Assembly (NCBI RefSeq): GCF_900155425.1
Contig: NZ_LT700190.1
Span: forward strand, 789,386 to 853,385
Direction of reading: 5' to 3'
From: Parabacteroides massiliensis
Lineage (GTDB): Bacteria > Bacteroidota > Bacteroidia > Bacteroidales > Tannerellaceae
DNA: 64,000 nucleotides
Part shown: positions 25,834 through 35,133 of the stretch, in pieces
Position numbering within the stretch: position 1 is the stretch's first letter
How the letters are laid out: every line of letters starts with the position of its first letter
Notes under the pieces: model-generated
What the model was told of the DNA's origin: nothing
The model's database searches: none
What the model saw: only the letters and a program-made list of their open reading frames with translations
Position numbers and translations under genes: made by a program

Positions 25834-27462
25834 ATGACACAGGAAATGTTAATCATGGTCGCTATACTGGTTGTGGTGGTCATCATTTCGTTTATCGGCA
25901 TCCTTTCGCGCTACCGGAAATGTAAGAGTGATGAGGTGTTGGTTGTTTATGGCAAGACTTCAGGTGAGAAGTCGGCCAAACTTTATCATGGCGGCGCAGC
26001 TTTCGTATGGCCGATCATTCAAGGATATGAATTTCTCTCCATGAAACCTTTGCAGATCGATTGTAAGCTGACCGGAGCCTTGTCGGCCCAGAATATCCGT
26101 GTGGATGTGCCGACGACCATTACGGTTGCCATCAGCACCGATCCCGAAGTGATGCAGAATGCAGCCGAACGTCTGCTCGGACTGCAGTATGAAGACAAGC
26201 AAAATCTGATTACGGATGTCGTTTACGGGCAGATGCGTCTGGTGATTGCCGATATGACGATCGAGGAACTGAACTCCGACCGTGATAAATTCTTGTCCAA
26301 GGTGCGCGACAATATCGATACGGAACTCCGTAAATTCGGTCTCTATCTGATGAATATCAATATCAGTGATATTCGCGACGCAGCCAACTACATCGTCAAC
26401 CTCGGTAAAGAAGCAGAAAGTAAGGCCCTGAACGAGGCGCAAGCCAACATCGAAGAACAGGAGAAACTGGGCGCCATCAAAATAGCCAACCAGATCAAGG
26501 AACGTGAGACAAAGGTCGCCGAAACCCGCAAGGACCAGGATATCGCTATTGCCGAAACCAAGAAGCAGCAGGAAATTTCGGTTGCCAATGCTGATAAGGA
26601 TCGTATCTCGCAGGTCGCCATAGCCAATGCCGAAAAGGAATCGCAGGTGGCAAAAGCGGAAGCCGAGAAGAACATCAATGTCGAGAAAGCCAATACGGAA
26701 AAGGAAAGCCGCATTGCCGAACTGAACTCCGATATGGAAATCAAGAAAGCCGATGCAGAGAAGAAAGCGGCTATCGGGCGAAATGAAGCCGGGAAGGATA
26801 TCGCGCTTTCTAATTCCGAACTTGCCGTGACGCAGGCGGATGCCGATAAGAAGGCCGGTGAAGCCGCCGCCCGTTCGGAAGCCGCTGTCCAGGCAGCCCG
26901 TGAGATCGCCCAAAAGGAGGTGGAAGAGGCAAAGGCGAAAAAGGTCGAATCGGCGCTGAAAGCTCAAAAGATCGTTCCGGCCGAAGTAGCCAAACAGGAA
27001 GCTATCCTGCAGGCCGATGCCGTTGCCGAAAAGACGATCCGTGAGGCGGAAGCACGTGCAAAAGCTTTGTTGGCGCAAGCCGAAGCCGAGGCTACTGCCA
27101 TCCGCATGAAGCTGGAAGCCGAAGCCGACGGTAAGAAGAAGTCATTGCTGGCCGAAGCCGATGGTTTCCGCGCGATGGTCGAAGCGGCCGAGTCGAATCC
27201 GGCGATTGCGATCCAGTACAAGATGGTCGACCAGTGGAAAGAAATCGCAGGCGAACAGGTTAAGGCATTCGAGCATATCAACCTCGGCAATATTACCGTA
27301 TTCGATGGCGGAAACGGCGCTACCGGCAACTTCCTGAACCAACTGGTGAAGACGGTTGCCCCGAGTCTCGGCGTATTGGATAAGCTGCCGATCGGAGAAA
27401 CCGTCAAGAATATTATCAAGCCGGACGAGAAAGGCAAGGATGATCCGGCTCCTGCATTATAG
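25834..27462 (+). CDS. floT: Flotillin-like SPFH/band-7 protein
   Basis: A 542-residue scaffold protein of membrane microdomains. It has an N-terminal membrane segment (MLIMVAILVVVVIISFIGIL), an SPFH domain to about residue 200 and a very long Ala/Glu/Lys-rich coiled coil (about residues 200-460) with many AEKE, KADAEKKA and EAEARAKA repeats. The C-terminal domain is IAIQYKMVDQWKEIAGEQ onward. ATG 25834 is preferred over an upstream in-frame codon at 25786 because that start would overlap the NfeD gene and precede the hydrophobic anchor with a polar leader. It ends three bases from the convergent DUF4468 gene. Confidence 0.92.
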   Translation: MTQEMLIMVAILVVVVIISFIGILSRYRKCKSDEVLVVYGKTSGEKSAKLYHGGAAFVWPIIQGYEFLSMKPLQIDCKLTGALSAQNIRVDVPTTITVAISTDPEVMQNAAERLLGLQYEDKQNLITDVVYGQMRLVIADMTIEELNSDRDKFLSKVRDNIDTELRKFGLYLMNINISDIRDAANYIVNLGKEAESKALNEAQANIEEQEKLGAIKIANQIKERETKVAETRKDQDIAIAETKKQQEISVANADKDRISQVAIANAEKESQVAKAEAEKNINVEKANTEKESRIAELNSDMEIKKADAEKKAAIGRNEAGKDIALSNSELAVTQADADKKAGEAAARSEAAVQAAREIAQKEVEEAKAKKVESALKAQKIVPAEVAKQEAILQADAVAEKTIREAEARAKALLAQAEAEATAIRMKLEAEADGKKKSLLAEADGFRAMVEAAESNPAIAIQYKMVDQWKEIAGEQVKAFEHINLGNITVFDGGNGATGNFLNQLVKTVAPSLGVLDKLPIGETVKNIIKPDEKGKDDPAPAL

Positions 27463-27465
27463 CGT

Positions 27466-28020
27466 CTACATTGTAGCGTCGTTCACTGCGTCCAGGATAT
27501 CGGCAAACAGGTTCTCGACGAAGAAAAACGTGGCATTGCAGAACAGCTTCGGGTCTTTGATCAACGCGATCGTGTTGCTTTTGCCATTATTGGCAATTAC
27601 GCTTTCTGCCGGATACGTTTTGAACTTCTTGTTGTTCTGAGGGTCGTATTGATAAACGATGTCGCTGACTTCCGCCGAGTAGCTGTTGTCATGGCAGTTG
27701 ATCTTCATTTTGTATTTGATGATCGTCTTATCTGTGTCATTCAACAGCATCTCGACTTTGGAAGAAACTTTGATAGTCCCTTGAGCCTTTTTGGAGTTGG
27801 CATTCGACAGGAATACATCTTTCGCATAGTTTTTCTTTGCCCACCGGCTGATAACTTCGAATATCTGATCCTGGTTCATGTCGTTCACATGGACAGTGTC
27901 GCGATAACATACTTTCCCGTTTCTCATCGGGGCGCATTCGTCGACTTCCCCTTTGTGTCCCTGTGCCATTGCCAGCACAGGGAACATTATTAATAGAAGG
28001 AAAAACAGCTTTTTCATCAT
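27466..28020 (-). CDS. DUF4468 domain exported protein
   Basis: A 184-residue protein started at ATG 28020 (MMKKLFFLLLIMFPVLAMAQ, a signal peptide cleaved after AMA). The mature part is one DUF4468 domain: YRDTVHVNDMNQDQIFEVISRWAKKNYAKDV, then the KAQGTIKVSSKVEMLL strand. DUF4468 proteins are Bacteroidetes periplasmic proteins of unknown function. It sits 8 bp after a longer DUF4468 gene, so they share a transcript. No terminator is seen between it and the convergent flotillin gene. Confidence 0.8.
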   Translation of the reverse strand: MMKKLFFLLLIMFPVLAMAQGHKGEVDECAPMRNGKVCYRDTVHVNDMNQDQIFEVISRWAKKNYAKDVFLSNANSKKAQGTIKVSSKVEMLLNDTDKTIIKYKMKINCHDNSYSAEVSDIVYQYDPQNNKKFKTYPAESVIANNGKSNTIALIKDPKLFCNATFFFVENLFADILDAVNDATM

Positions 28021-28028
28021 TATCCCGA

Positions 28029-29012
28029 TTATTTCATCCATACATTTATTATTTCACCGATAACGGTTATCTGTTGCCCTTCTGCCGTTTCGCCCTGTTT
28101 GCGGCAGTCGATGACCAGCCAAGGATCTCCGTTTTCGCCTTTCTTGAAGAAAGACAAGCTGTATGTGTCATTGTCCCCGATTTCTTTATAGACAGGACTG
28201 TCTTTGCTGATGACGATCGAGGCGATCGATTTGCCGAACATATTGCCCGTGCCTTTCCATTCGGCAGAAGTCTCTTTCGTGTCCGGTTTGCCGGCAGATG
28301 CGACCTGCATGTCGCTTTCCGGTAATATCTGTAATAAGGTAGACGGAATCTTGTCGGCGGCAAAAGCCACATACCCTTCTTTTGCCGGAACCTGGGGCGC
28401 CGGTGTCACAGTCCGGGCCGGTACAACCGATGCTGCCGGAGCGACGTTGGCTGCGGCCTGTACGCCTAAAGCGGCAGAGGCGGAGGCGAACATTTCGTCA
28501 ATGAAATCGATTGTTTTTTTGCGGAACTTGCCGTTGCCGCGGTTCAGTTTTGTCTTGTTTTTGTTCAAACAATATTTATCGGTAATCCACTCTTCGGCGG
28601 TGTATTTTTCCGGCTCGCGCTGGTAAGAAACATTATATTCGTAGCGGATACCTGCCACTTTCATGATGCACTTCCCGTCTTCGCATTCCATTGTGACGCG
28701 GTAGTTCATTTCTGCACGGTCCAAAGAAAGGGCTGTGCTTTGGAACACTAAGTTGGTTTGTCCTATGGCGGCGATGTCGCCTTGGGCTTTGTCGGAATAG
28801 GCAACGCGGTTATTGTCTTCGCTGAAGAACCCGTTCGCCCAGTCCAACATCCTGTCATATACTTCATCTTTCGAAAAAGAAGGTGCATTTATCTCTTTTG
28901 CAAATACTACTTTACCATTCTCGAGAGGAACAGCTCCGGCTAAATACTTGGAATCGTCCTGAGCCCAAAGCAGGGTCGGGATAAATAGTGCTAATAATAA
29001 AAGTTGCTTCAT
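28029..29012 (-). CDS. DUF4468 protein with extra C-terminal domain
   Basis: A 327-residue exported protein (signal MKQLLLLALFIPTLLWAQ). Residues about 30-175 form a DUF4468 domain: VVFAKEINAPSFSKDEVYDRMLDWANGFF, then QGDIAAIGQTNLVFQ. A Pro/Ala-rich linker (about 190-215) leads to a second domain of about 110 residues, with GTGNMFGKSIASIVISKDSPV and DPWLVIDCRKQG, that I do not recognise. Two related genes lie in tandem, suggesting duplication. Function unknown; the localisation is periplasmic. Confidence 0.8.
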   Translation of the reverse strand: MKQLLLLALFIPTLLWAQDDSKYLAGAVPLENGKVVFAKEINAPSFSKDEVYDRMLDWANGFFSEDNNRVAYSDKAQGDIAAIGQTNLVFQSTALSLDRAEMNYRVTMECEDGKCIMKVAGIRYEYNVSYQREPEKYTAEEWITDKYCLNKNKTKLNRGNGKFRKKTIDFIDEMFASASAALGVQAAANVAPAASVVPARTVTPAPQVPAKEGYVAFAADKIPSTLLQILPESDMQVASAGKPDTKETSAEWKGTGNMFGKSIASIVISKDSPVYKEIGDNDTYSLSFFKKGENGDPWLVIDCRKQGETAEGQQITVIGEIINVWMK

Positions 29013-29042
29013 GGTTATTCTTTACTTATGTTTTTATATGGG

Positions 29043-29050
29043 CAAAGATA
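29043..29050 (-). promoter_or_regulatory. DUF4468 operon -7 element TATCTTTG
   Basis: CAAAGATA on the plus strand reads TATCTTTG on the minus strand, 31 bp upstream of the start. No -33 element seen. Confidence 0.45.
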
Positions 29051-29126
29051 TATATTTGTGGCTGAAATAAACTAAGAGTGTGATAAATAAATTAATCTAA
29101 TTACTGTTGGACAAAGAAAAAAAGCC

Positions 29127-29134
29127 TATATTTG
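29127..29134 (+). promoter_or_regulatory. secDF promoter -7 element TATATTTG
   Basis: TAnnTTTG match 44 bp before the secDF start; a weak TTGG lies 16 bp further upstream. Confidence 0.5.
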
Positions 29135-29177
29135 CACCCTGTGAAAAAACGAATAATAACATAAACATAAGATTCAA

Positions 29178-32100
29178 ATGCAAAACAAAGGATTTGTAAA
29201 GGTCTTTGCCGTGTTACTTACGCTTGTCTGTATGTTTTATCTGTCATTCTCGTTCGTGACAAGACATTACAACAGTAAAGCCGCTGAGTATGCTGGTGGA
29301 GATCCGGTAAAAGAGAGTTCTTATTTGGACTCGTTATCTACTCAAAAGGTATGGCTAGGTTATACGCTCAAGCAATGCCGTGAAATGGAAATTAGTTTAG
29401 GACTTGACTTGAAGGGCGGTATGAACGTCGTTCTGGAATTGAATGTGGCTGATGTAATTCGCTCGCTTTCAAACAACAACCAGGATGAGAACTTCAACAA
29501 AGCATTGGATTTGGCCTATGCGCACCAAGCTACAAGCCAGAAGGACTTTATTGATCTGTTTGCAGAAGAGTATAAGAAGTTAGATAATGGCGCCCGTTTA
29601 TCCGCTATTTTCAGTACATTCGAATTGAAAGACAAAATCACTCCGCAGAGCACGGATGCACAGGTCGTTTCTGTGTTGAAGAATGAGCTGAAGAGTGCTA
29701 TCGATAATTCATTTAACGTATTGCGTACCCGTATCGACCGTTTCGGTGTGGTATCTCCGAACATCCAGCGTCTGGAAACAGCCGGCCGTATCCTGGTCGA
29801 ACTTCCGGGTGTGAAAGAACCGGAACGTGTGCGTAAATTGTTACAGGGGAGTGCCAACCTCGAATTCTGGGAAACATACAACTTGCCGGAAATCTACCAG
29901 CAGTTGGTCGCTGCCGACAATATGCTGGCTACAATCCTGAAATCGGACGATACTGCTGCCGAAGGTTCGGAAACAACGGTTACCGAAGTCGCAGAAGAAA
30001 CAGTTACCGACAATGCTGCTGCCGAAGCAACTAACGAGGCAGATTCTTTGTTGGCTAAACTCGGTGAAGACCAACCTGAAGCGCAGGCTGCCAAGAGCAT
30101 GGATGAATTTGCAAAACAACACCCGTTGTTCGCCATCCTGCAGATCAACCAGTATGGAGGACAGTTGGCTTCCGGTCCGGTTGTCGGTATTGCCGATAAG
30201 AAAGATATCGCCAAGATCAACGAATACCTGAACATGAAGCAGGTGAAAGATATCCTGCCGCGTAACCTTTCTTTGAAATGGGGCGTAAAGGCCATCGATG
30301 AAAAAGAACAATATTTCTATCTGTATGCAATCAAGATGACGAACCGCGACGGAACGCCTGCTTTGGGTGGTGACGTCGTAACGGATGCTAACGCAGACTT
30401 CGTTCAGCAGGCAGGCCGCTCAGAACAGCAGGTCAGCATGGCCATGAACGCGGAAGGTGCTAAAGCATGGGCTCGTCTGACAAAAGAAAATATCGGTAAA
30501 GCGGTTGCTATCGTGCTCGACGATATGGTTTATTCTGCTCCGAACGTACAGGTGGAAATCACGGGCGGACGTTCTCAGATCACAGGCCATTTCACTCCTG
30601 AAGAAGCGAAAGACTTGGCAAACGTATTGAAATCCGGTAAGATGGCTGCTTCCGTACATATCGTGCAGGAAGACGTTGTCGGTCCGTCTTTGGGTCAGGA
30701 AGCTATTAACTCGGGTGTCATCTCGTTTGCGTTGGCTTTGATCCTGTTGATGATCTACATGTGTGCCTTCTACGGAGTTATCCCAGGTCTGATCGCCGAC
30801 GGCGCTCTGGTGTTGAACATCTTCTTCACAATGGGTATCCTTGCCTCTTTCCAGGCAGTCCTTACATTGCCGGGTATTGCCGGTATGGTGCTGACATTGG
30901 GTATGGCTGTCGATGCCAACGTGTTGATCTACGAACGTACGAAAGAAGAACTTCGCGCCGGCAAATCATTGAGCAAGGCTATCGCCGATGGTTACAGCAA
31001 CGCGTTTTCTGCCATCTTCGACTCAAACCTGACTTCTATCATCACCGGTGTCGTATTGTTCTATTTCGGAACAGGTCCTATCCGTGGTTTTGCCACGACG
31101 ATGATTATCGGTTTGTTCGCATCCTTCCTGACGGCTGTCTTCCTGACTCGTATTGTCTACGAAGCGCTGTTGGCTAAAGATAAACTGAAGAACGTAACCT
31201 TTACGACTTCTATCACGAAAGATTTGTTGACGAATCCGAAGATCAACTTCCTCGGAGCTCGCAAAGTCGGTTATCTGATTCCGGCGGCTATCATCGTTTT
31301 AGGTGCTATCTCCATGTCTACAATCGGTCTGAACAACGGTATCGACTTCACCGGTGGACGTAACTATGTGATCCGTTTCGCTCAGGACGTAAAGACGGAC
31401 GAAGTGCGCAATCTGTTGGATACACAGTTGGAAGGTTCTGTCAGCGTTATCCAGATCGGTACTCCCGACCAGGTCCGCGTGTCTACCAACTATAAGATCG
31501 ATAATAACGATCCGGCTATCGACCAGGAAATCGAAAGTAAGATTTTCGAAGGTGTTAAATCATTGCTTCCGGCCGGTACGACATTGGATCAGTTTACAGG
31601 AGAGTTTGTCCAGAGCTCGCAGAAAGTAGGACCGAGTATGGCTGACGATATCAAGAACGCAGCATTCCTTGCCGTTATATTCGCTATGATCTGTATGGCG
31701 GCTTATATCTTGCTCCGTTTCCGCGACATCTCGTTCTCTATCGGTGCATTCGCTTCCGTTGCCGTGACGACTTTATGTATCATTTCGTTCTATACGTTGC
31801 TCTGGAAGGTGTTGCCGTTCTCTATGGAAGTCGACCAGACCTTCATCGCGGCTATCCTGACCATCATCGGTTACTCCATCAACGATACCGTGGTCGTATT
31901 CGACCGTATCCGTGAAACGATCGGCCTGTATCCGAAGCGCGACCGTTATCAGGTGATCAACGATGCTTTGAACTCGACTCTGTCCCGTACGTTCAATACA
32001 TCATTAACGACATTGGTTGTTGTGTTGTGTATCTTCATCTTAGGTGGTGCAACGATCCGTAGCTTTACGTTCGCTATCTTGTTAGGTATCATTATCGGTA

Positions 32101-32192
32101 CATATTCTACTCTGTTCGTGGCAACTCCTATCGCTTACGAATTGCAGAAGAAAAAGATCAATAAGAAAGCGGCTGCCGAAGCAGGTAAATAA
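29178..32192 (+). CDS. secDF: Fused protein translocase subunit SecDF
   Basis: A 1004-residue fusion of SecD and SecF, which use the proton gradient to help pull proteins across the membrane after SecA/SecYEG. The SecD half starts with a membrane helix, SLGLDLKGGMNVVLEL, and a large periplasmic region, interrupted by an acidic Ala/Thr/Glu-rich insertion (about residues 255-300) of low complexity. The SecD helices include VLTLGMAVDANVLIYERTKEEL. The SecF half begins near residue 690 with STIGLNNGIDFTGGR and has ILTIIGYSINDTVVVFDRIRE. The fused architecture is usual in Bacteroidetes. A terminator follows. Confidence 0.96.
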   Translation: MQNKGFVKVFAVLLTLVCMFYLSFSFVTRHYNSKAAEYAGGDPVKESSYLDSLSTQKVWLGYTLKQCREMEISLGLDLKGGMNVVLELNVADVIRSLSNNNQDENFNKALDLAYAHQATSQKDFIDLFAEEYKKLDNGARLSAIFSTFELKDKITPQSTDAQVVSVLKNELKSAIDNSFNVLRTRIDRFGVVSPNIQRLETAGRILVELPGVKEPERVRKLLQGSANLEFWETYNLPEIYQQLVAADNMLATILKSDDTAAEGSETTVTEVAEETVTDNAAAEATNEADSLLAKLGEDQPEAQAAKSMDEFAKQHPLFAILQINQYGGQLASGPVVGIADKKDIAKINEYLNMKQVKDILPRNLSLKWGVKAIDEKEQYFYLYAIKMTNRDGTPALGGDVVTDANADFVQQAGRSEQQVSMAMNAEGAKAWARLTKENIGKAVAIVLDDMVYSAPNVQVEITGGRSQITGHFTPEEAKDLANVLKSGKMAASVHIVQEDVVGPSLGQEAINSGVISFALALILLMIYMCAFYGVIPGLIADGALVLNIFFTMGILASFQAVLTLPGIAGMVLTLGMAVDANVLIYERTKEELRAGKSLSKAIADGYSNAFSAIFDSNLTSIITGVVLFYFGTGPIRGFATTMIIGLFASFLTAVFLTRIVYEALLAKDKLKNVTFTTSITKDLLTNPKINFLGARKVGYLIPAAIIVLGAISMSTIGLNNGIDFTGGRNYVIRFAQDVKTDEVRNLLDTQLEGSVSVIQIGTPDQVRVSTNYKIDNNDPAIDQEIESKIFEGVKSLLPAGTTLDQFTGEFVQSSQKVGPSMADDIKNAAFLAVIFAMICMAAYILLRFRDISFSIGAFASVAVTTLCIISFYTLLWKVLPFSMEVDQTFIAAILTIIGYSINDTVVVFDRIRETIGLYPKRDRYQVINDALNSTLSRTFNTSLTTLVVVLCIFILGGATIRSFTFAILLGIIIGTYSTLFVATPIAYELQKKKINKKAAAEAGK

Positions 32193-32211
32193 GAATACGT
32201 TTTAATTAGAT

Positions 32212-32248
32212 AAAAAAGGGCTGTTCCTGTTGGGGAATGGCCCTTTTT
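32212..32248 (+). terminator. secDF terminator
   Basis: AAAAAAGGGC and GGCCCTTTTT pair, with an inner GTTCC/GGAA, followed by a T-run. Confidence 0.8.
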
Positions 32249-32418
32249 GTGCTTCTAAACATACTATGCCGGTTGGCAAGATGAAAGAGAATGCTTATCT
32301 TGTAGGCCTCTTACTCCTGCTATTTACTTACAGATTGTAAGCGAATACTTTAAAAAGTCATGTTATGGAAGGTACGTCTGAGTAACCAATGTTGGAAGCC
32401 AAAATGAAGGAATAGAAT

Positions 32419-33669
32419 ATGGAAGACGAAAAGATATTGATACGGAACGCATCGCAGGTGGTGACCTGTTCCGGCTTTGAAGCGAAGAGGGGGAAGGCCA
32501 TGTCTGACGTCGGTGTGATCGAGGATGGGGCGGTTGCCGTTTCGAACGGTATTATTACGCATGTGGGGCCGACTGAAGTGGTGCTCCGGCAAGTGGATGT
32601 CGATGATTATCTGGAAATAGATGCTTACGGGCGTGCGCTTCTGCCGGGGTTTGTGGATAGTCATACGCATTTGGTTTTCGGCGGTTGCCGGGAAGAGGAG
32701 TTCTCCTGGCGGATGCGGGGAGACAGCTATATGTCGATCATGGAGCGGGGAGGCGGTATCGTCAATACGATGAATGCGACACGGAGCACCAGCTATGATG
32801 ATCTGTTCGAAGATGCATATGATCGTCTCGACACTATGATGGACATGGGAGTGACAACTGTCGAGGGAAAGAGCGGCTACGGTCTCGATCTTGCTACAGA
32901 ACTGATCCAGCTTCGTGTAATGAAAGAGCTTAATGACGACCATCCGCTGGATGTGGTGTCTACCTTCCTGGGGGCTCATGTCGTTCCTCCGGAATTTACC
33001 GGGCGTACGGATGCGTATGTCGACTATATAATAGATGAGATGCTACCGCATGTCCGTGCAGAACGTTCCGTGACTTTCTGCGATGTTTTTTGCGAACAAG
33101 GCGTTTTCTCGATCGAACAAAGCGAGCGTCTGCTGAAAGCAGCCCGCAGCCAGCGTTTTAAACTGAAACTCCATGCCGATGGGATCGGGCCTTTTGGAGG
33201 TGCTGAGTTGGCTGCCCGCCTGAAAGCCGTGAGTGCCGATCATCTGTCGCACGTGTCCAATTACGGTATCAAGCGGTTGGCTCGTTCCGGGACGATCGCG
33301 ACATTATTGCCGCTTACCACTTTCTCGCTGGGCAAACCGTATGCTCCGGGGCGGCGTATGATAGACGCCGGTTGTGCTGTGGCGTTGGCTTCCGGCTTGA
33401 ATCCCGAAAGTTGTTTCTCCTGCTCGATCCCGCTATTGTTTGCCCTCGCCTGCATCCAAATGAAGTTGACTCCCGAAGAGGCTTTGACAGCCCTTACGAT
33501 CAATGGAGCGGCAGCCTTGGGGCGGGAGAAGAAGGTCGGCAGCATCGATGTCGGAAAGAAAGCGGACTTGATCCTGTTGAAGTTCCCTTCCTATAAGTTC
33601 CTCCCTTACCATGTAGGAATGAATATCGTGGACACGGTTATCAAAGATGGCGTGCTTTATATCGTTTGA
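32419..33669 (+). CDS. hutI: Imidazolonepropionase
   Basis: A 416-residue metal-dependent amidohydrolase that opens imidazolone-5-propionate to N-formimino-L-glutamate, the third step of histidine degradation. Motifs: the metal-binding DSHTHLVFGG, the substrate loop GGGIVNTMNATR, EGKSGYGLD, LHADGIGPFGGAELA and AVALASGLNPES. Length is normal. A histidine-degradation partner, the cyclodeaminase ftcD, follows but is truncated. Neither hutH nor hutU is in the window. Confidence 0.95.
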   Translation: MEDEKILIRNASQVVTCSGFEAKRGKAMSDVGVIEDGAVAVSNGIITHVGPTEVVLRQVDVDDYLEIDAYGRALLPGFVDSHTHLVFGGCREEEFSWRMRGDSYMSIMERGGGIVNTMNATRSTSYDDLFEDAYDRLDTMMDMGVTTVEGKSGYGLDLATELIQLRVMKELNDDHPLDVVSTFLGAHVVPPEFTGRTDAYVDYIIDEMLPHVRAERSVTFCDVFCEQGVFSIEQSERLLKAARSQRFKLKLHADGIGPFGGAELAARLKAVSADHLSHVSNYGIKRLARSGTIATLLPLTTFSLGKPYAPGRRMIDAGCAVALASGLNPESCFSCSIPLLFALACIQMKLTPEEALTALTINGAAALGREKKVGSIDVGKKADLILLKFPSYKFLPYHVGMNIVDTVIKDGVLYIV

Positions 33670-33677
33670 CAGAATAA

Positions 33678-33935
33678 AGACAAAGTGTTCGGAATGCCGT
33701 GACCGGTGCTTGTGTGGCTATGATGGCGGCTCGTACTTGTGTGTTGGGGGCTTTGCTGAATGTCCGTATCAATCTGACATCCATAAAGGATGAAACGTTT
33801 GTCCGGCGGATGTCGAACAAAGCCGATTTTCTCGAATCGGAAGCTATCCGGATAGAGAAGAAGTTGTTGGATTGGGAGAGAGAGCAATTGACAATTAAAA
33901 TGAATTATGAATTATGCGTCAATCATAATTCATAA
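33678..33935 (+). pseudogene. C-terminal remnant of formimidoyltetrahydrofolate cyclodeaminase (ftcD)
   Basis: After a TAA at 33675-33677 the frame reads RQSVRNAVTGACVAMMAART, then VLGALLNVRINLTSIKDETF and KKLLDWEREQL. This is the C-terminal third of FtcD-type cyclodeaminases, which convert 5-formimino-THF to methenyl-THF. The N-terminal two thirds are missing between hutI and this piece. The 3' end runs into the AT-rich palindrome, which supplies its last residues and stop. A GTG at 33699 could start a 78-residue peptide, but it cannot be functional. Confidence 0.75.
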
Positions 33936-33940
33936 TTCAT
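33900..33940. repeat. Perfect 17-bp inverted repeat
   Basis: ATGAATTATGAATTATG (33900-33916) and CATAATTCATAATTCAT (33924-33940) are exact inverse copies around a 7-nt loop. It lies between the ftcD remnant and the convergent mrp gene, without a T-run. It is itself built of an 8-bp tandem unit. Confidence 0.85.
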
Positions 33941-33948
33941 AAATATCC

Positions 33949-35058
33949 TTATTTCTTGGTAACAACCACCCGCTTTGTCGGATCCAAATGCTCGTTACGG
34001 TAATCGATCTGTTTCACGACGTTTTCGGCCAGCTTCTGGAAAGCTTGACCGGTGATGCTGTCCGGATTGAGGGCGACCGGCTTCCCGTTGTCTCCACCTT
34101 CGCAGATGCTTTGTACGATGGGAATTTGTCCCAGCAGCGGGATGTCCAGTTCTTCTGCCAGACGTTTGCCTCCTTCTTTGCCGAACAGGTAGTATTTGTT
34201 TTCCGGCAACTCGGCAGGTGTGAACCAGGACATGTTCTCGACCAGTCCCAATACCGGCACATTGATCTTTTCGCCCATAAACATGCTGATTCCTTTGCGG
34301 GCATCCGCCAGTGCCACTTCCTGCGGTGTGCTGACGACGATGGCACCGGTGATGGCCAATGTCTGCACCATGGTCAGGTGGATATCGCTTGTTCCCGGTG
34401 GCAAGTCGATCAGGAAATAGTCTAGGTCTCCCCAGTTTGCGTCACCGATCAACTGTTTCAGGGCGTTGCTTGCCATAGCGCCGCGCCAGAGGACGGCATC
34501 TTCCTTGTTGACAAAGAAGCCGATGGAGAGCAGTTTCACGCCGTAGTTGGCTGCCGGTTCGATCAGTTCACGACCTCCCACTTCTACCATGTAGGGACGG
34601 GCCTCTTCCACATTGAACATCTTCGGCTGCGAAGGCCCGAAGATATCGGCGTCCAGCAGACCGACCTTGTAACCTTGCAGGGCCAAAGCTACCGCCAGGT
34701 TGGCGGCTACCGTGCTTTTGCCCACACCTCCCTTACCGGAAGATACGGCAATGATATTTTTTACTTCCGGCAGCAGTTTGTCCGGTTCGGGACGAGCCGC
34801 CTGTTTGGCATCTACCGTAATGTTGCCTTTGATTTCCACATCCTCGCCTACATAAGTCAGGATGGCCGTCTCGGCAGCTTTCACCACCGACTTGATAAAC
34901 GGGTCGTTCGGCTTTTCGAAAAGGAGCGAGAAGCTCACCTTGTTACCTTCGATCCGAATGTTATCTTCAACCATGCCCATCGTCACAAGGTCTTTCCCTG
35001 TTCCCGGGTAACGCACCTTGGCCAGCGCGTCCATGATTAGTTTTGGATAGAGTGTCAT
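33949..35058 (-). CDS. mrp: Mrp/NBP35 family P-loop ATPase (iron-sulfur carrier)
   Basis: A 369-residue protein with an N-terminal DUF59/MIP18-like domain (about residues 1-85) and a SIMIBI P-loop ATPase domain. The deviant Walker A is SSGKGGVGKST at about 107-116, followed by LLDADIFGPSQP and LIDLPPGTSD. The family carries Fe-S clusters to apoproteins. The usual CPxC cluster-binding cysteines, expected after ENMSWF, are absent: the segment reads FTPAELPENKYYLFG. It may use another ligand or act differently. Cotranscribed with the upstream trmB (75-bp gap). Confidence 0.92.
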   Translation of the reverse strand: MTLYPKLIMDALAKVRYPGTGKDLVTMGMVEDNIRIEGNKVSFSLLFEKPNDPFIKSVVKAAETAILTYVGEDVEIKGNITVDAKQAARPEPDKLLPEVKNIIAVSSGKGGVGKSTVAANLAVALALQGYKVGLLDADIFGPSQPKMFNVEEARPYMVEVGGRELIEPAANYGVKLLSIGFFVNKEDAVLWRGAMASNALKQLIGDANWGDLDYFLIDLPPGTSDIHLTMVQTLAITGAIVVSTPQEVALADARKGISMFMGEKINVPVLGLVENMSWFTPAELPENKYYLFGKEGGKRLAEELDIPLLGQIPIVQSICEGGDNGKPVALNPDSITGQAFQKLAENVVKQIDYRNEHLDPTKRVVVTKK

Positions 35059-35133
35059 AATCTTTTTTATGATGATTATTATTTATTTATAGCTTATTCG
35101 TATCTCTGAAATTGTCAATTGCCCATTGATAAT

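Noticed and set aside
25960-27078. 372-residue minus-strand frame
   Set aside because: Antisense shadow of the flotillin coiled coil; repetitive Phe/Gly/Leu composition is the complement of Ala/Glu/Lys repeats.
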